From: Enterobacteriaceae endosymbiont of Donacia dentata
GTDB taxonomy: Bacteria; Pseudomonadota; Gammaproteobacteria; Enterobacterales; Enterobacteriaceae
Reading direction: 5' to 3'
Length of the DNA: 64,000 nt
Assembly (NCBI RefSeq): GCF_012570745.1
Contig: NZ_CP046212.1
Coordinates: 394,943-458,942 of the forward strand
The position numbers and the translations under genes are program-made. The notes below the pieces were generated by a model. The model saw only the letters and a program-made list of their open reading frames with translations, was not told where the DNA came from and did no database searches. This document shows positions 1 through 8,661 of the stretch, piece by piece (the stretch's first letter is position 1; each line of letters starts with the position of its first letter).

Positions 1-1378
1 TGAGCAACTTGATTTTCCTATAGTTTATACATCAGCTCTTAAAGGATTATCTGGATATAATATAAATAAAATGAATAATAATATGGATATATTATATGAG
101 ACTATTATTAAACACGTATCTCCTCCTAATGTAAATATACATAAACCATTTCAAATGCAAATATCTCAAATAGAATATAATAATTATATTGGTAATATTT
201 GTACTGGTTTAATAAAAAGAGGGACAATTAAAATTAATCAATATGTTATTTTGATTAAAAATAATAAAATTTTAAAAAAAATAAAAGTATTATATATAAT
301 ATCTAATATAGGTTTAAAACCTGTATATATTAATGAAGCTAAAGCTGGTAATATTATTGGATTAGCTGGTTTAGGATTTGAGAAAATAAATATTTCTGAT
401 ACAATTTGTGATATTAATCATTATGATCCTTTACCTTTATTAGTAATAGAAAAACCTAAAATTAGTATGTTATTTCATGTAAATAATTCTCCATTTTCAG
501 GAACAGAAGGCAAATATTTAACATCTAAAAAAATATTTGATAGAATTCGTAAAGAATGTTTATATGATATAGCTTTACAAATAAAAGAAACTACTAATAA
601 TAATGTCTTTTATGTTTCAGGTAGAGGAGAATTACATTTAGTTGTTTTAATAGAAAATATGAGAAAAGAAGGATTTGAGCTATCTGTATCTAAACCACAA
701 ATTATATCTAGAATTATTGATGGAATTAAAAAAGAACCATTTGAAATATTAATTTTAGATTTTTCTAAAAATAAAAAAGGTCATATAATTCAATTAATTA
801 GTCAAAGAAAAGCTATTATAAATAATATTATTTTAAATGATACTAATGATAGAGTAAGAATTGAAGCAGTTATTCCAAGTAGAGGTTTAATTGGTTTTCG
901 TAATGAATTTATAAATGTTACATCAGGTACTGGAATAATGAATTCTTTTTTTAGTCATTATGATATTAATATAAATAATTTAGTTAGAGAAAGAGAAAAT
1001 GGGGTTTTAATTTCAAATAAAGAAGGATATGCTGTAGCATTTTCTTTATCTAATTTACAATCTCGAGGAAGATTATTAATTAATCCAGGAGAAAAAATTT
1101 ATGAAGGACAAATTATAGGTATACATAATAGATCAAATGATTTAACTGTAAATTGTTTAATTAATAAAAAATTAACTAATATGAGAGCTTCTGGAAGTGA
1201 TAATCCTATTAATTTAACTCCTATAAAAAAAATGTCTTTAGAAGAAGCAATAAATTTTATTCAAGATGATGAATTAATAGAAATTACTCCAAAATCAATT
1301 AGAATTAGAAAAAAATATTTAACTGAATCTTTACGTAAATTAAAAAAAAATAAAAAAATAATTAATAATAAATTATAA
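1..1378 (+). CDS. typA: Ribosome-binding GTPase TypA/BipA, 3' part (5' end outside window)
   Basis: The reading frame is open from the first bases (EQLDFPIVYTSAL is readable upstream of the first ATG), so this is the C-terminal part, about 458 residues, of a protein normally near 607. It matches E. coli BipA after the GTPase domain. Visible landmarks are the beta-barrel domain (PFQMQISQIEYN), the EF-G-like segment with SGRGELHL and the family-specific C-terminal domain (IPSRGLIGFR, GIHNRSNDLTVNC, KKLTNMRASGSD). TypA is a translational GTPase that binds 70S ribosomes and helps large-subunit assembly and stress growth. The GTP-binding motifs lie before the window and cannot be judged. The gene converges on tmRNA, only 19 bp beyond its stop codon. 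Identification is firm; intactness of the N-terminus is unknown. Confidence 0.95.
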   Translation, partial: EQLDFPIVYTSALKGLSGYNINKMNNNMDILYETIIKHVSPPNVNIHKPFQMQISQIEYNNYIGNICTGLIKRGTIKINQYVILIKNNKILKKIKVLYIISNIGLKPVYINEAKAGNIIGLAGLGFEKINISDTICDINHYDPLPLLVIEKPKISMLFHVNNSPFSGTEGKYLTSKKIFDRIRKECLYDIALQIKETTNNNVFYVSGRGELHLVVLIENMRKEGFELSVSKPQIISRIIDGIKKEPFEILILDFSKNKKGHIIQLISQRKAIINNIILNDTNDRVRIEAVIPSRGLIGFRNEFINVTSGTGIMNSFFSHYDININNLVRERENGVLISNKEGYAVAFSLSNLQSRGRLLINPGEKIYEGQIIGIHNRSNDLTVNCLINKKLTNMRASGSDNPINLTPIKKMSLEEAINFIQDDELIEITPKSIRIRKKYLTESLRKLKKNKKIINNKL

Positions 1379-1398
1379 AAAAAAGAACTATATTTCTT
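1377..1398 (-). terminator. Weak hairpin plus U-tract after tmRNA
   Basis: Read on the minus strand, AAGAA and TTCTT can pair around a 6-nt loop and are followed directly by a run of T (1384 down to 1377). This is the form of a minimal intrinsic terminator. The stem is only 5 bp and A-U rich, and it includes the last base of the mature tmRNA. It overlaps the typA stop codon on the other strand. Plausible but weak. Confidence 0.35.
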
Positions 1399-1758
1399 GG
1401 AGCTGGGGGGAGTCGAACCCCCGTCCAAAATTACTACATTCTCGGAACTACATGTTTATTTTTATTATATAAATTTTAGTAATATTTATTAATAAAAAAA
1501 ATTTAATATTACATAGTCTATTTTATTTCTTTAATATATTATTTTAAGACATATAATATACGATCTCTTTAAATTATGACCTATTTACTTTTTATTAAAG
1601 AGTAAATAATAAGAAATAGGGCTTTAACAGTTTTTTATGCTGCTAATGCGTAATTTTGATTTTTTGCAATTATTTCAATACGGTTTTTTACAAGGCCAAC
1701 CGTTTCCTTGACATGCTCCTAAAATTTGATAATTTTGTCAAATCCATAAATCAGCCCC
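1398..1758 (-). ncRNA. ssrA: tmRNA (transfer-messenger RNA)
   Basis: tmRNA rescues ribosomes stalled on broken mRNAs and adds a degradation tag. The minus strand begins GGGGCTGA, pairing with CAGCTCC at the other end to make the tRNA-like acceptor stem. The T-arm region reads like E. coli tmRNA (its complement shows GGGGGAGTCGAACCCCC). The tag frame is at 1667-1635 and encodes AKNQNYALAA then TAA, close to the E. coli ANDENYALAA tag and ending in the ALAA degron. The base after CAGCTCC is A and the next bases are A and G, so the CCA end is not encoded; E. coli ssrA encodes it. The 5' end lies 7 nt after the smpB stop, leaving no room for a separate promoter outside smpB. Length, about 361 nt, matches E. 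coli (363). Confidence 0.96.
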
Positions 1759-1765
1759 CAAAATT

Positions 1766-2242
1766 TTAAATATCTTTTTTCAAGAAACGTGATTTTTTAA
1801 TATTCCATTCTTTCTTTTTTAATAAAATTCTTTTATCATATTTTTTTTTACCTTTAGCAACAGCAATTTTTAATTTACACCAAGATTTTTTCCAAAATAA
1901 ACCAACCGTAACTAAAGTAAAGTTTTTAATTTTATTATAGTTTTTTAAAAGTTCTATTTCTTTTTTTTTTAATAATAATTGTTTTTTCCTATTAACATCA
2001 TATTGTATATGATTACAAATTGTTTTTAACGGATTAATATTTATATTAAATGAATAAACTTTATTAGATAAAATACTCACATAACTATTATTTATGGATA
2101 CTCTATTTAATCTTAATGATTTTACTTCCCATCCTTTTAAAATAATTCCAGCATTAATTTCTTCTTGTACAGAATAATCATAATATATTTTTTTATTAAA
2201 AACAATATATTTTTTTTTTTCATTATATAAACAATTTAACAA
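1766..2242 (-). CDS. smpB: tmRNA-binding protein SmpB
   Basis: SmpB binds the tRNA-like part of tmRNA and carries it to stalled ribosomes. The 158-residue product keeps family landmarks: EEINAGIILKGWEVKSLR, the core WKKSWCKLKIAVAKGKKKYDKR and a basic C-terminal tail (KEWNIKKSRFLKKDI). E. coli SmpB has 160 residues. The gene sits directly upstream of tmRNA, as partners in trans-translation. The start is unsure: the frame opens at a TTG with no clear ribosome-binding site, and there is no ATG near the expected N-terminus, but this TTG gives the family's usual length. No upstream promoter is obvious in the AT-rich spacer. Confidence 0.93.
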   Translation of the reverse strand: MLNCLYNEKKKYIVFNKKIYYDYSVQEEINAGIILKGWEVKSLRLNRVSINNSYVSILSNKVYSFNININPLKTICNHIQYDVNRKKQLLLKKKEIELLKNYNKIKNFTLVTVGLFWKKSWCKLKIAVAKGKKKYDKRILLKKKEWNIKKSRFLKKDI

Positions 2243-2648
2243 TTTTATTAAATATTATTAATTATATTAAATATATTAAATAATTTCAATAAATTATTAA
2301 AATTTTTTATTTTATATTTTAAAAAACAATTAATTTTAAAAAAAATGATTTACTAATTAAATAATTTTTTATATTTTAATTATATAATTAATACAAATAC
2401 AAATTATTTTTAATATATATGTTTTTTATTAAAGAAAATTTTAAAACATTTCTATATTTTATTTTTAATAAAAATTTTTTATAAAAAATATTATTTAAAA
2501 AGATTTTAAAATTATTTTATAAAAATTTTTGTATTAATCAAATAAAAATTTTTTTAATATTTATTAAATGTAAAATATTTAATTATTTATATTAAATATT
2601 AAATTTAAATAAATCTATATAAAAATTTTTCAAAAGGATATCGATTAT
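2243..2648. other. 406-bp spacer between smpB and grpE; no gene seen
   Basis: This divergent spacer is almost pure A/T with no open frame of note. In E. coli the genes between smpB and grpE are ratA, ratB, bamE, recN and nadK; none is recognisable here, so this is probably their eroded remains plus promoters. I looked for a heat-shock (sigma-32) promoter before grpE and saw none. A ribosome-binding site (AAGGAT, about 2634-2639) precedes grpE. Confidence 0.6.
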
Positions 2649-3311
2649 ATGAATAATGATAAATCATTAAAAGAAATAAAAGAAAAAAAAATAGAAGAAA
2701 AAAAAAATGATGATAAATTAAGTAATTTTAAATCTAATGATGATATAAAAGATAAAACTTATATTAAATCAGAAAATAAAAATACAATTGAATATTTTAA
2801 AGAAAAAAATGATGAATATAAATTAGAAATTTCTGAAATAAAAAATAAATTAAAAAAATGTAAAGATAATATGTGGGATTTAAAATTACGTTCTCAATCA
2901 GAAATAGAAAATATTAGACGTAGATCTATATTAGATATTGAAAAAGCTTATAAATTTTCATTAAAAAAAATTCTACATGAATTATTACCAGTAATTGATA
3001 ATTTAGAAAGAGCCATAAAAATAAAAACAGAAAAAAAAGATAATATTGAATTATCTATAATTGAAGGAATAAAATTAACTTTAAAATCTTTATTAGCATT
3101 AATAAAAAAATTTGGTGTTAATATTATTGACGAAATTAATATTCCTTTTGATCCATCTAAACATCAGGCAATGTCTATTATAGAATCTAATAAAATAAAA
3201 GATAATTATATTATAGAAATTTTACAAAAAGGATATACTCTTAATAAGATATTATTAAGACCAGCTATGGTTATTGTAGTAAAAAATAAAGAAAATAATA
3301 AAAATATTTAA
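2649..3311 (+). CDS. grpE: Nucleotide exchange factor GrpE
   Basis: GrpE releases ADP from DnaK and so drives the Hsp70 chaperone cycle. The 220-residue product has a charged, lysine/glutamate-rich, low-complexity N-terminal stretch (residues 1-60), a predicted coiled coil, then the conserved block RSQSEIENIRRR, LLPVIDNLERA and the beta-domain signature INIPFDPSKHQAMS followed by LQKGYTLNKILLRPAMVIV. E. coli GrpE has 197 residues; the extra length is in the N-terminal lysine-rich part. The ATG is preceded by AAGGAT. DnaK and DnaJ are not in the window. Confidence 0.95.
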   Translation: MNNDKSLKEIKEKKIEEKKNDDKLSNFKSNDDIKDKTYIKSENKNTIEYFKEKNDEYKLEISEIKNKLKKCKDNMWDLKLRSQSEIENIRRRSILDIEKAYKFSLKKILHELLPVIDNLERAIKIKTEKKDNIELSIIEGIKLTLKSLLALIKKFGVNIIDEINIPFDPSKHQAMSIIESNKIKDNYIIEILQKGYTLNKILLRPAMVIVVKNKENNKNI

Positions 3312-3467
3312 TATATATTAATAATATGTTTATAAATTATTATTTTATGAACATATTATGTTTTAATATAAATATATTTTATATTAAAGTTTTTAAAAAA
3401 GTTAATATTTTTATTCAAATTAAAAATTAATTTTTTTAAAATTTTTATAAACTATAGAGAATTTTTT

Positions 3468-3689
3468 ATGACTAAAATATGTAGAATAACAGGAAAAAAA
3501 ACTATAAAAGGTAATAATCGTTCACATGCAATGAATGCAACTAGGAGAAAATTTTTACCAAATATACATTATCATAAATTTTGGTTAGAAAAAAAAAAAA
3601 GATTTATAACTTTAAGAATATCTACTAAAGGTATGAGATTAATAAACAAAAAAGGAATAGATAATATTAATTTACATAATTATAAATAA
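3468..3689 (+). CDS. rpmB: 50S ribosomal protein L28
   Basis: A component of the large ribosomal subunit. The 73-residue product carries the L28 pattern [28 protein letters not shown] and [15 protein letters not shown]. coli L28 has 78 residues, so only the tail is shortened. It lies 20 bp before rpmG, the same pair as in E. coli, and the two are surely co-transcribed. Confidence 0.95.
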   Translation: MTKICRITGKKTIKGNNRSHAMNATRRKFLPNIHYHKFWLEKKKRFITLRISTKGMRLINKKGIDNINLHNYK

Positions 3690-3709
3690 TTGAATGAGAA
3701 TATATTTTT

Positions 3710-3877
3710 ATGGCAAAAAAAAAACGTATTATAATTAAATTAATTTCATCAGCAAAAACTGGTCATTTTTATACAATTACAAAAAATAAAAAAAATAATA
3801 CAAAAAAATTAGAAATTAAAAAATTTGATCCTTTTATAAGAAAACATATTTTATATAAAGAATATAAAATTAAATAG
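3710..3877 (+). CDS. rpmG: 50S ribosomal protein L33 (55 residues)
   Basis: A short frame directly after rpmB begins [22 protein letters not shown] and ends [16 protein letters not shown], the L33 signature with the FYTITKNKK and KKFDP blocks. Its 55 residues equal the E. coli length. It is the zinc-free form, with no cysteine pairs. It is easily missed because it is so short. A 7-bp tandem repeat starts at its stop codon, followed by a hairpin facing the convergent rpmE gene. Confidence 0.95.
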   Translation: MAKKKRIIIKLISSAKTGHFYTITKNKKNNTKKLEIKKFDPFIRKHILYKEYKIK

Positions 3878-3905
3878 AATTCTTAATTCTTAATTCTTAA
3901 TTCTA
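3878..3905. repeat. 7-bp tandem repeat, AATTCTT, four copies
   Basis: Immediately after the rpmG stop codon there are three perfect copies of AATTCTT and one copy with a changed last base. Simple replication slippage in a non-coding spacer explains it. No function is evident. The copy number could vary between strains. Confidence 0.85.
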
Positions 3906-3912
3906 ATTTTAT

Positions 3913-3957
3913 ATTAATCAATAATGTTTTTAATAATATTTATCATTATTGATTAAT
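3913..3957. terminator. Bidirectional hairpin between rpmG and rpmE
   Basis: A perfect 14-bp inverted repeat (3913-3926 with 3944-3957) encloses a 17-nt loop between two convergent transcription units. The stem is AT-rich and neither side has a long T run, but its place is where a shared terminator is expected. Confidence 0.5.
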
Positions 3958-3988
3958 AAAAAATATAAATAAAATAAATATAATAATT

Positions 3989-4210
3989 TTATCCAAATAT
4001 TTTAGAATGTTTGAATCTTTTTTTAAAATTTTCTACACGACCTTTAGTATCTGTTATTTTTTGTTTTCCTGTATAAAAAGGATGACATATATTACAAATA
4101 TCTAAACTTAATTCTTTATTATTATCTAAAGTTGATTTAGTATTAATAATATTTCCACAAGAACATTTAATAGTAATATTGTTAAATTTAGGATGAGTAT
4201 TTTTTTTCAT
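3989..4210 (-). CDS. rpmE: 50S ribosomal protein L31, zinc-binding form
   Basis: A large-subunit protein on the intersubunit bridge. The 73-residue product starts [20 protein letters not shown] and has Cys16, Cys18, Cys39 and Cys42, the CxC...CxxC zinc site of the cysteine-containing L31 type. The HPFYTGKQ motif follows. It is divergent from priA with a 110-bp gap, the same neighbour pair as in E. coli. Confidence 0.95.
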   Translation of the reverse strand: MKKNTHPKFNNITIKCSCGNIINTKSTLDNNKELSLDICNICHPFYTGKQKITDTKGRVENFKKRFKHSKIFG

Positions 4211-4320
4211 AATATACCAATAGTAAAGAAAATATTTAAAAATAATTTATTTATATATTTTATAAATATATTTTATTTTTACAAGAAAATATTTATAATT
4301 AATATAAGAATTTTAAAATT

Positions 4321-6402
4321 ATGAAAATAATTAAGGTAGTTTTTAATAATTATATTATATATCAAAAATATGATTATTTGTTACCTACTAATATAATAGT
4401 AGATATTGGTTATAGAGTTTTAGTACCAATAAGAAATAAAAAACATGTAGGTATAGTAATAGAAATAAAAAATTTTTCTAAAATTTTACCAAATAAATTA
4501 AAATATTTATATAAAGTTTTGGATAAAAAATCACTTTTTAATTCTTTTATTTGGAATTTTGCAAAAAAAATTGCTGAATATTATCAATATCCTGTTGGAG
4601 TTATTTTATTTAAAATACTACCTATGTTTTATAGAAAAAATAATAAATCTTCTATAAATTGGGAAAATTTTTATTTAAAAAATATTAAAAATTTATATAA
4701 AATTAAATTGAAAAAAGTTTATAAATTTAAAATTAAATCTAATTTTTTTAAAAAAAATAAAATATTTTTTAATAATAAAAACAATAAATTTAAAATTTAT
4801 TTATTATTTATAAAAAATATGTATAAAATTGTATTTCTTAAAGTAAATTTTTTTAAAACTTGGGTTTTACAGGATAATGCTATTTTATTTAAAAAAATTA
4901 ATATTTATGTTAATTTAATTAAAGTTATGTTAATTAACAAAAAACAAATATTAATTTTAGTTCCACAAAAATATAATATTTTTTATTTATACCAATTTTT
5001 TATTAAATTAAATGTTTCTATTTGTTTATTATATTCTAATATTTCTGAAAAAAAACAATTAGTAATGTTAAAAGATATAAAAGAAGGTAAAATATCAATA
5101 GTAATTGGTACAAAATCTTCTATTTTTACACAATTTTTAAAATTGGGATTAATTATTGTAGACAAAGAAAATGATTTTATATATAAACAAAATAATAAAT
5201 ATAAGTATAATACAAGAGATATTGCTATTTTACGAGCAAAAATAGAAAATATTCCTATAATATTAAGCTCTAAAATTTTAAGTTTAGAAACTATAAATAA
5301 TATTAATCTCGGTAAATATAAATTTTTATTTCATAAAAATAAAGAAATATCATATAAAAAATATTTTGATTATATAATTATAGATATTAATAAACAAGTA
5401 CTAAAATATAAATTATTTTCTCATATTTTAATTAAAATGATGAAAATATATCTTCAAAATAAGAAACAAATAATTATATATTATAAATATATAGGGTATT
5501 CAAATCTTATATTATGTAATTTTTGTAGAAAAATATTAAAATGTATAGATTGTAATAAAAATTATATTTTTTATAAAAAATCATGGAAATTATATTGTAA
5601 ATTTTGTAAAAAAATTATTAATATGATTACATATTGTCCTTTTTGTAAAAAAAATTTCTTTATACCAATAGGTATTGGTATAGAACAATTAAAAGAATTA
5701 TTAAAGATAATATTTCCAAATATATTAATTTTTTTTATAAATAATAAAAATTTTTTAAAAAAAGTTTCTTTAATATATGATAATAAAATTAAACCTTTAA
5801 TAATAATTTCTTCGCAAATTTTATATAAAGAGTACTATTTTTTTTTAAAAAATGCTTTAATAATTTTTTTAAATATAGATAATATTTTTTTTTCAAGAAA
5901 TTTTCGTACAATAGAATATTTTTCTCAATATATTTTTAGTATATTAAATAATCATTTAAATAAAAAAAAAAAAAAAATAATTATACAAACAAATTATCCA
6001 CAAAATAATTTTTTAAAAAAAATTTTTAAAACTAATTACACATACAATAATATTGCTAATTATATATTACAAGAAAGAAAAATGATGTTATTACCTCCTT
6101 TTACTAATCATGTTATTTTAATAATTGAATCTTATAATAAAAAAATTTTAATTAATTTTTTAATTAAATTAAAAAAAATATTAAAATTAAAATATATGAA
6201 TGAAAAAAATTTTCTTATTATAGGTCCTACATCATTAATACAAAATCAACGAAAAGGATTATTTAGAAAAAAAATTATCTTACAACATCTATTGAAAATT
6301 AGATTACAGTTTATTACAATCAATATTCATTCTATAGCAAAAAAAATTATAAATTTTAATAAGATTAAATTATTAATAAATGTTGATCCCATAGAATGGT
6401 AA
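4321..6402 (+). CDS. priA: Primosomal protein PriA with degenerate helicase motifs
   Basis: PriA recognises abandoned replication forks and starts reloading of DnaB. The 693-residue product aligns along its whole length with E. coli PriA (732), including the C-terminal NVDPIEW end (E. coli LDVDPIEG). Eight cysteines at 399, 402, 408, 411, 426, 429, 439 and 442 keep exactly the spacing of the E. coli zinc fingers. The ATPase motifs are lost. The P-loop GxxGSGKT is replaced around residues 184-193 (DNAILFKKIN). The DEEH box reads DKEN (281-284). The GSAT motif reads SSKI, and QVAGRAGR near the end of the helicase core is replaced by unrelated sequence. A run of 16 A lies in frame at codons 548-552. 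The frame is open throughout, so this is a full-length protein that cannot be a normal helicase. Its neighbour rpmE is as in E. coli. Confidence 0.93.
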   Translation: MKIIKVVFNNYIIYQKYDYLLPTNIIVDIGYRVLVPIRNKKHVGIVIEIKNFSKILPNKLKYLYKVLDKKSLFNSFIWNFAKKIAEYYQYPVGVILFKILPMFYRKNNKSSINWENFYLKNIKNLYKIKLKKVYKFKIKSNFFKKNKIFFNNKNNKFKIYLLFIKNMYKIVFLKVNFFKTWVLQDNAILFKKINIYVNLIKVMLINKKQILILVPQKYNIFYLYQFFIKLNVSICLLYSNISEKKQLVMLKDIKEGKISIVIGTKSSIFTQFLKLGLIIVDKENDFIYKQNNKYKYNTRDIAILRAKIENIPIILSSKILSLETINNINLGKYKFLFHKNKEISYKKYFDYIIIDINKQVLKYKLFSHILIKMMKIYLQNKKQIIIYYKYIGYSNLILCNFCRKILKCIDCNKNYIFYKKSWKLYCKFCKKIINMITYCPFCKKNFFIPIGIGIEQLKELLKIIFPNILIFFINNKNFLKKVSLIYDNKIKPLIIISSQILYKEYYFFLKNALIIFLNIDNIFFSRNFRTIEYFSQYIFSILNNHLNKKKKKIIIQTNYPQNNFLKKIFKTNYTYNNIANYILQERKMMLLPPFTNHVILIIESYNKKILINFLIKLKKILKLKYMNEKNFLIIGPTSLIQNQRKGLFRKKIILQHLLKIRLQFITINIHSIAKKIINFNKIKLLINVDPIEW

Positions 6403-6451
6403 ATTATTAAAATAAAAAATTAAACATTATTTATTAAAATTTGGTATATAT

Positions 6452-8347
6452 ATGTATAATTCTAATAATAAATTTGATGTTATTATTGTAGGTGGTGGAC
6501 ATGCTGGAATAGAAGCTGCTGTAGCTAGTGCAAAAATGAAAAAAAAAACTCTTTTAATTACAAGTAATATTGATACAATAGGACAAATGTCTTGTAATCC
6601 AGCAATAGGAGGTATTGGTAAAAGTCATTTAGTTAAAGAAATAGATGCTTTAAATGGTATTATGGCAATTGCAACTGATTATTCTGGTATTAATTTTAAA
6701 ATACTTAATAAAAGTAAAGGACCAGCAGTAAGATCTACAAGAGCACAAACAGACAGAGAATTATATAAAAAAACAATAAAATATATTTTAAGTAAACAAA
6801 AAAATTTATTATTTTTTCAACAAGAAGTAAAGAAAATTATAATTAAAAATTATCAAGTAACAGGTATAATTACTAAAAATAATGATATTATAAATGCAAA
6901 AGTTATAATTTTAACTACTGGAACGTTTTTAAATGGAAAAATTTATATTGGTTTAAATAATCAATATCATGGTGGTAGAATTAATGATTCTTCTTCAAAA
7001 GAACTAGCTAATTTTTTAAATGAAGAATTACCTTTAACAAAAGGTCGGTTAAAAACAGGTACTCCTCCTAGAATTGATAAAAGAAGTATTAATTTTTCTA
7101 AATTAGAAGTTCAATATAGTGATATTCCTCTACCATGTTTTTCTTTTATTGGTAATAGTAAACAACATCCTAAACAATTACCTTGTTATATAACTTATAC
7201 TAATAAAAATACACATCAAATAATAATAGATAATATTACTAAAAGTCCTATGTATAGTGGTTTAATTACAAGTAAAGGACCTCGATATTGTCCTTCTTTA
7301 GAAGATAAAATTATTAGATTTCCTAATAGAGAAAAACATCAAATTTTTCTAGAACCAGAAGGTATATTTAATTCAGAAATTTATCCTAATGGAATTTCAA
7401 CTAGTTTTCCTTATAATATACAACTTTCAATTATAAAATCTATTAAAGGTTTAGAAAATGCATGTATTACTAGATTAGGATATGCTGTAGAATATGATTT
7501 TTATGATCCTAGAGGATTAAAACCAACTATGGAAAGTAAATTTATAAAAAGATTATTTTTTGCAGGACAAATTAATGGAACAACTGGATATGAAGAAGCA
7601 GCAGTACAGGGATTAATTGCAGGATTAAATGCTGCTCTTTTAATTGATAATAAAAAACAGTGGTTTCCTTTAAGAAATCAAGCATACATGGGAGTTTTAA
7701 TTGATGATTTATGTACTTTAGGAACAAAAGAGCCATACCGTATGTTTACTTCACGTGCAGAACATAGGTTACTTTTAAGAGAAAATAATGCAGATATAAG
7801 ACTTACTAAAATAGGATATAAACTAGGATTAGTAAATGATATTCGTTGGCAAAAATTTAATGAAAAATTAAATAATATTGAAAAATTATATCAAAAAATA
7901 AAAAATTTTAATATTAATTATGATAATAAAATAAAAATTAAAAAATTAAATTCTTTATTAAAAAGTCCTATAAAAGAAAAATTAAATGGTATATCATTAT
8001 TAAAACGTTCTGAAATAAATCATAAAAACTTAATAGAATTAAAAATATTTGATTTTAATATAAAAAATATAGAAGTTATTGAGTATATTGAGACTGAATT
8101 AAAATATAAAGGTTATATAAAAAGACAATTAGAATTAATAAAAAAACAAAAAAAAAATGAAAATATATTAATTCCAATAGATATTAAATTTAATGATATA
8201 AGAAGTTTATCTAATGAAGCAAAAGATAAATTTTATTTTTATAAACCTTATACTCTTGGACAAGCATCTAGAATACCTGGTATAACACCAGCAGATGTTT
8301 CAATACTTTTAATTTATTTATTAAAAAAAAAAAGGGAAATAGCATAA
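6452..8347 (+). CDS. mnmG: tRNA U34 carboxymethylaminomethyl-modifying enzyme MnmG (GidA)
   Basis: With MnmE, this FAD enzyme installs the (carboxymethyl)aminomethyl group at C5 of wobble uridine in several tRNAs. The 631-residue product equals the usual length (629). It opens with the dinucleotide-binding motif VGGGHAGIEAAVA and contains CNPAIGGIGKSHLVKEIDALNG, TTGTFLNGKIYIG, KGPRYCPSLEDKI, FAGQINGTTGYEEAA and the C-terminal LGQASRIPGITPADVS. In E. coli mnmG lies beside the replication origin; here it follows priA by 49 bp, so any origin is not at that place. Its partner MnmE is encoded at about 43-44.3 kb. Confidence 0.97.
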   Translation: MYNSNNKFDVIIVGGGHAGIEAAVASAKMKKKTLLITSNIDTIGQMSCNPAIGGIGKSHLVKEIDALNGIMAIATDYSGINFKILNKSKGPAVRSTRAQTDRELYKKTIKYILSKQKNLLFFQQEVKKIIIKNYQVTGIITKNNDIINAKVIILTTGTFLNGKIYIGLNNQYHGGRINDSSSKELANFLNEELPLTKGRLKTGTPPRIDKRSINFSKLEVQYSDIPLPCFSFIGNSKQHPKQLPCYITYTNKNTHQIIIDNITKSPMYSGLITSKGPRYCPSLEDKIIRFPNREKHQIFLEPEGIFNSEIYPNGISTSFPYNIQLSIIKSIKGLENACITRLGYAVEYDFYDPRGLKPTMESKFIKRLFFAGQINGTTGYEEAAVQGLIAGLNAALLIDNKKQWFPLRNQAYMGVLIDDLCTLGTKEPYRMFTSRAEHRLLLRENNADIRLTKIGYKLGLVNDIRWQKFNEKLNNIEKLYQKIKNFNINYDNKIKIKKLNSLLKSPIKEKLNGISLLKRSEINHKNLIELKIFDFNIKNIEVIEYIETELKYKGYIKRQLELIKKQKKNENILIPIDIKFNDIRSLSNEAKDKFYFYKPYTLGQASRIPGITPADVSILLIYLLKKKREIA

Positions 8348-8396
8348 ATAATGAATATTTACTACTAATATATTTTTTATTTTTATCTAAAATAAA

Positions 8397-8416
8397 ATCT
8401 AATCTATAGATTAGAT
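8397..8416. terminator. 20-bp perfect palindrome after mnmG
   Basis: The half-site ATCTAATCTA is followed by its exact complement, about 50 bp after the mnmG stop. As RNA it gives an 8-bp stem with a 4-nt loop, then ATTTTAT. It is a candidate terminator for mnmG; a protein-binding site before nrdA is the alternative. The rest of the 314-bp mnmG-nrdA spacer holds only the nrdA promoter. Confidence 0.4.
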
Positions 8417-8598
8417 ATTTTATAAATAAATATTTATTTAACACTTATATTAAAATATAAATAATATTTAAAATAATTTTATAGAATTTATTTTAAAAAA
8501 AATTTTAATATAAAAGTAACATTTTTTAATTATGAATAATTAATTTATTTGATATTTTTTTATAATAATAATTTTTTTCAACTTCTATTCTATTATAT

Positions 8599-8626
8599 TT
8601 GACAGTTATCATTTAATACATATTAT
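8599..8626 (+). promoter_or_regulatory. Consensus-like sigma-70 promoter of nrdAB
   Basis: A perfect TTGACA (8599-8604) is separated by 16 bp from TATTAT (8621-8626, five of six matches to TATAAT). The nrdA start codon is 35 bp beyond the -10 box. A full -35 hexamer stands out in this AT-rich DNA. I saw no NrdR box or DnaA box around it. Confidence 0.6.
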
Positions 8627-8661
8627 TAAAAAACTTTATTTTAAATTAGTAGGTACTATTT

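Noticed and set aside
2243..2648. Sigma-32 promoter before grpE
   Set aside because: No CTTGAA-type -35 with a CCCCAT-type -10 is present; the region is uniformly A/T.
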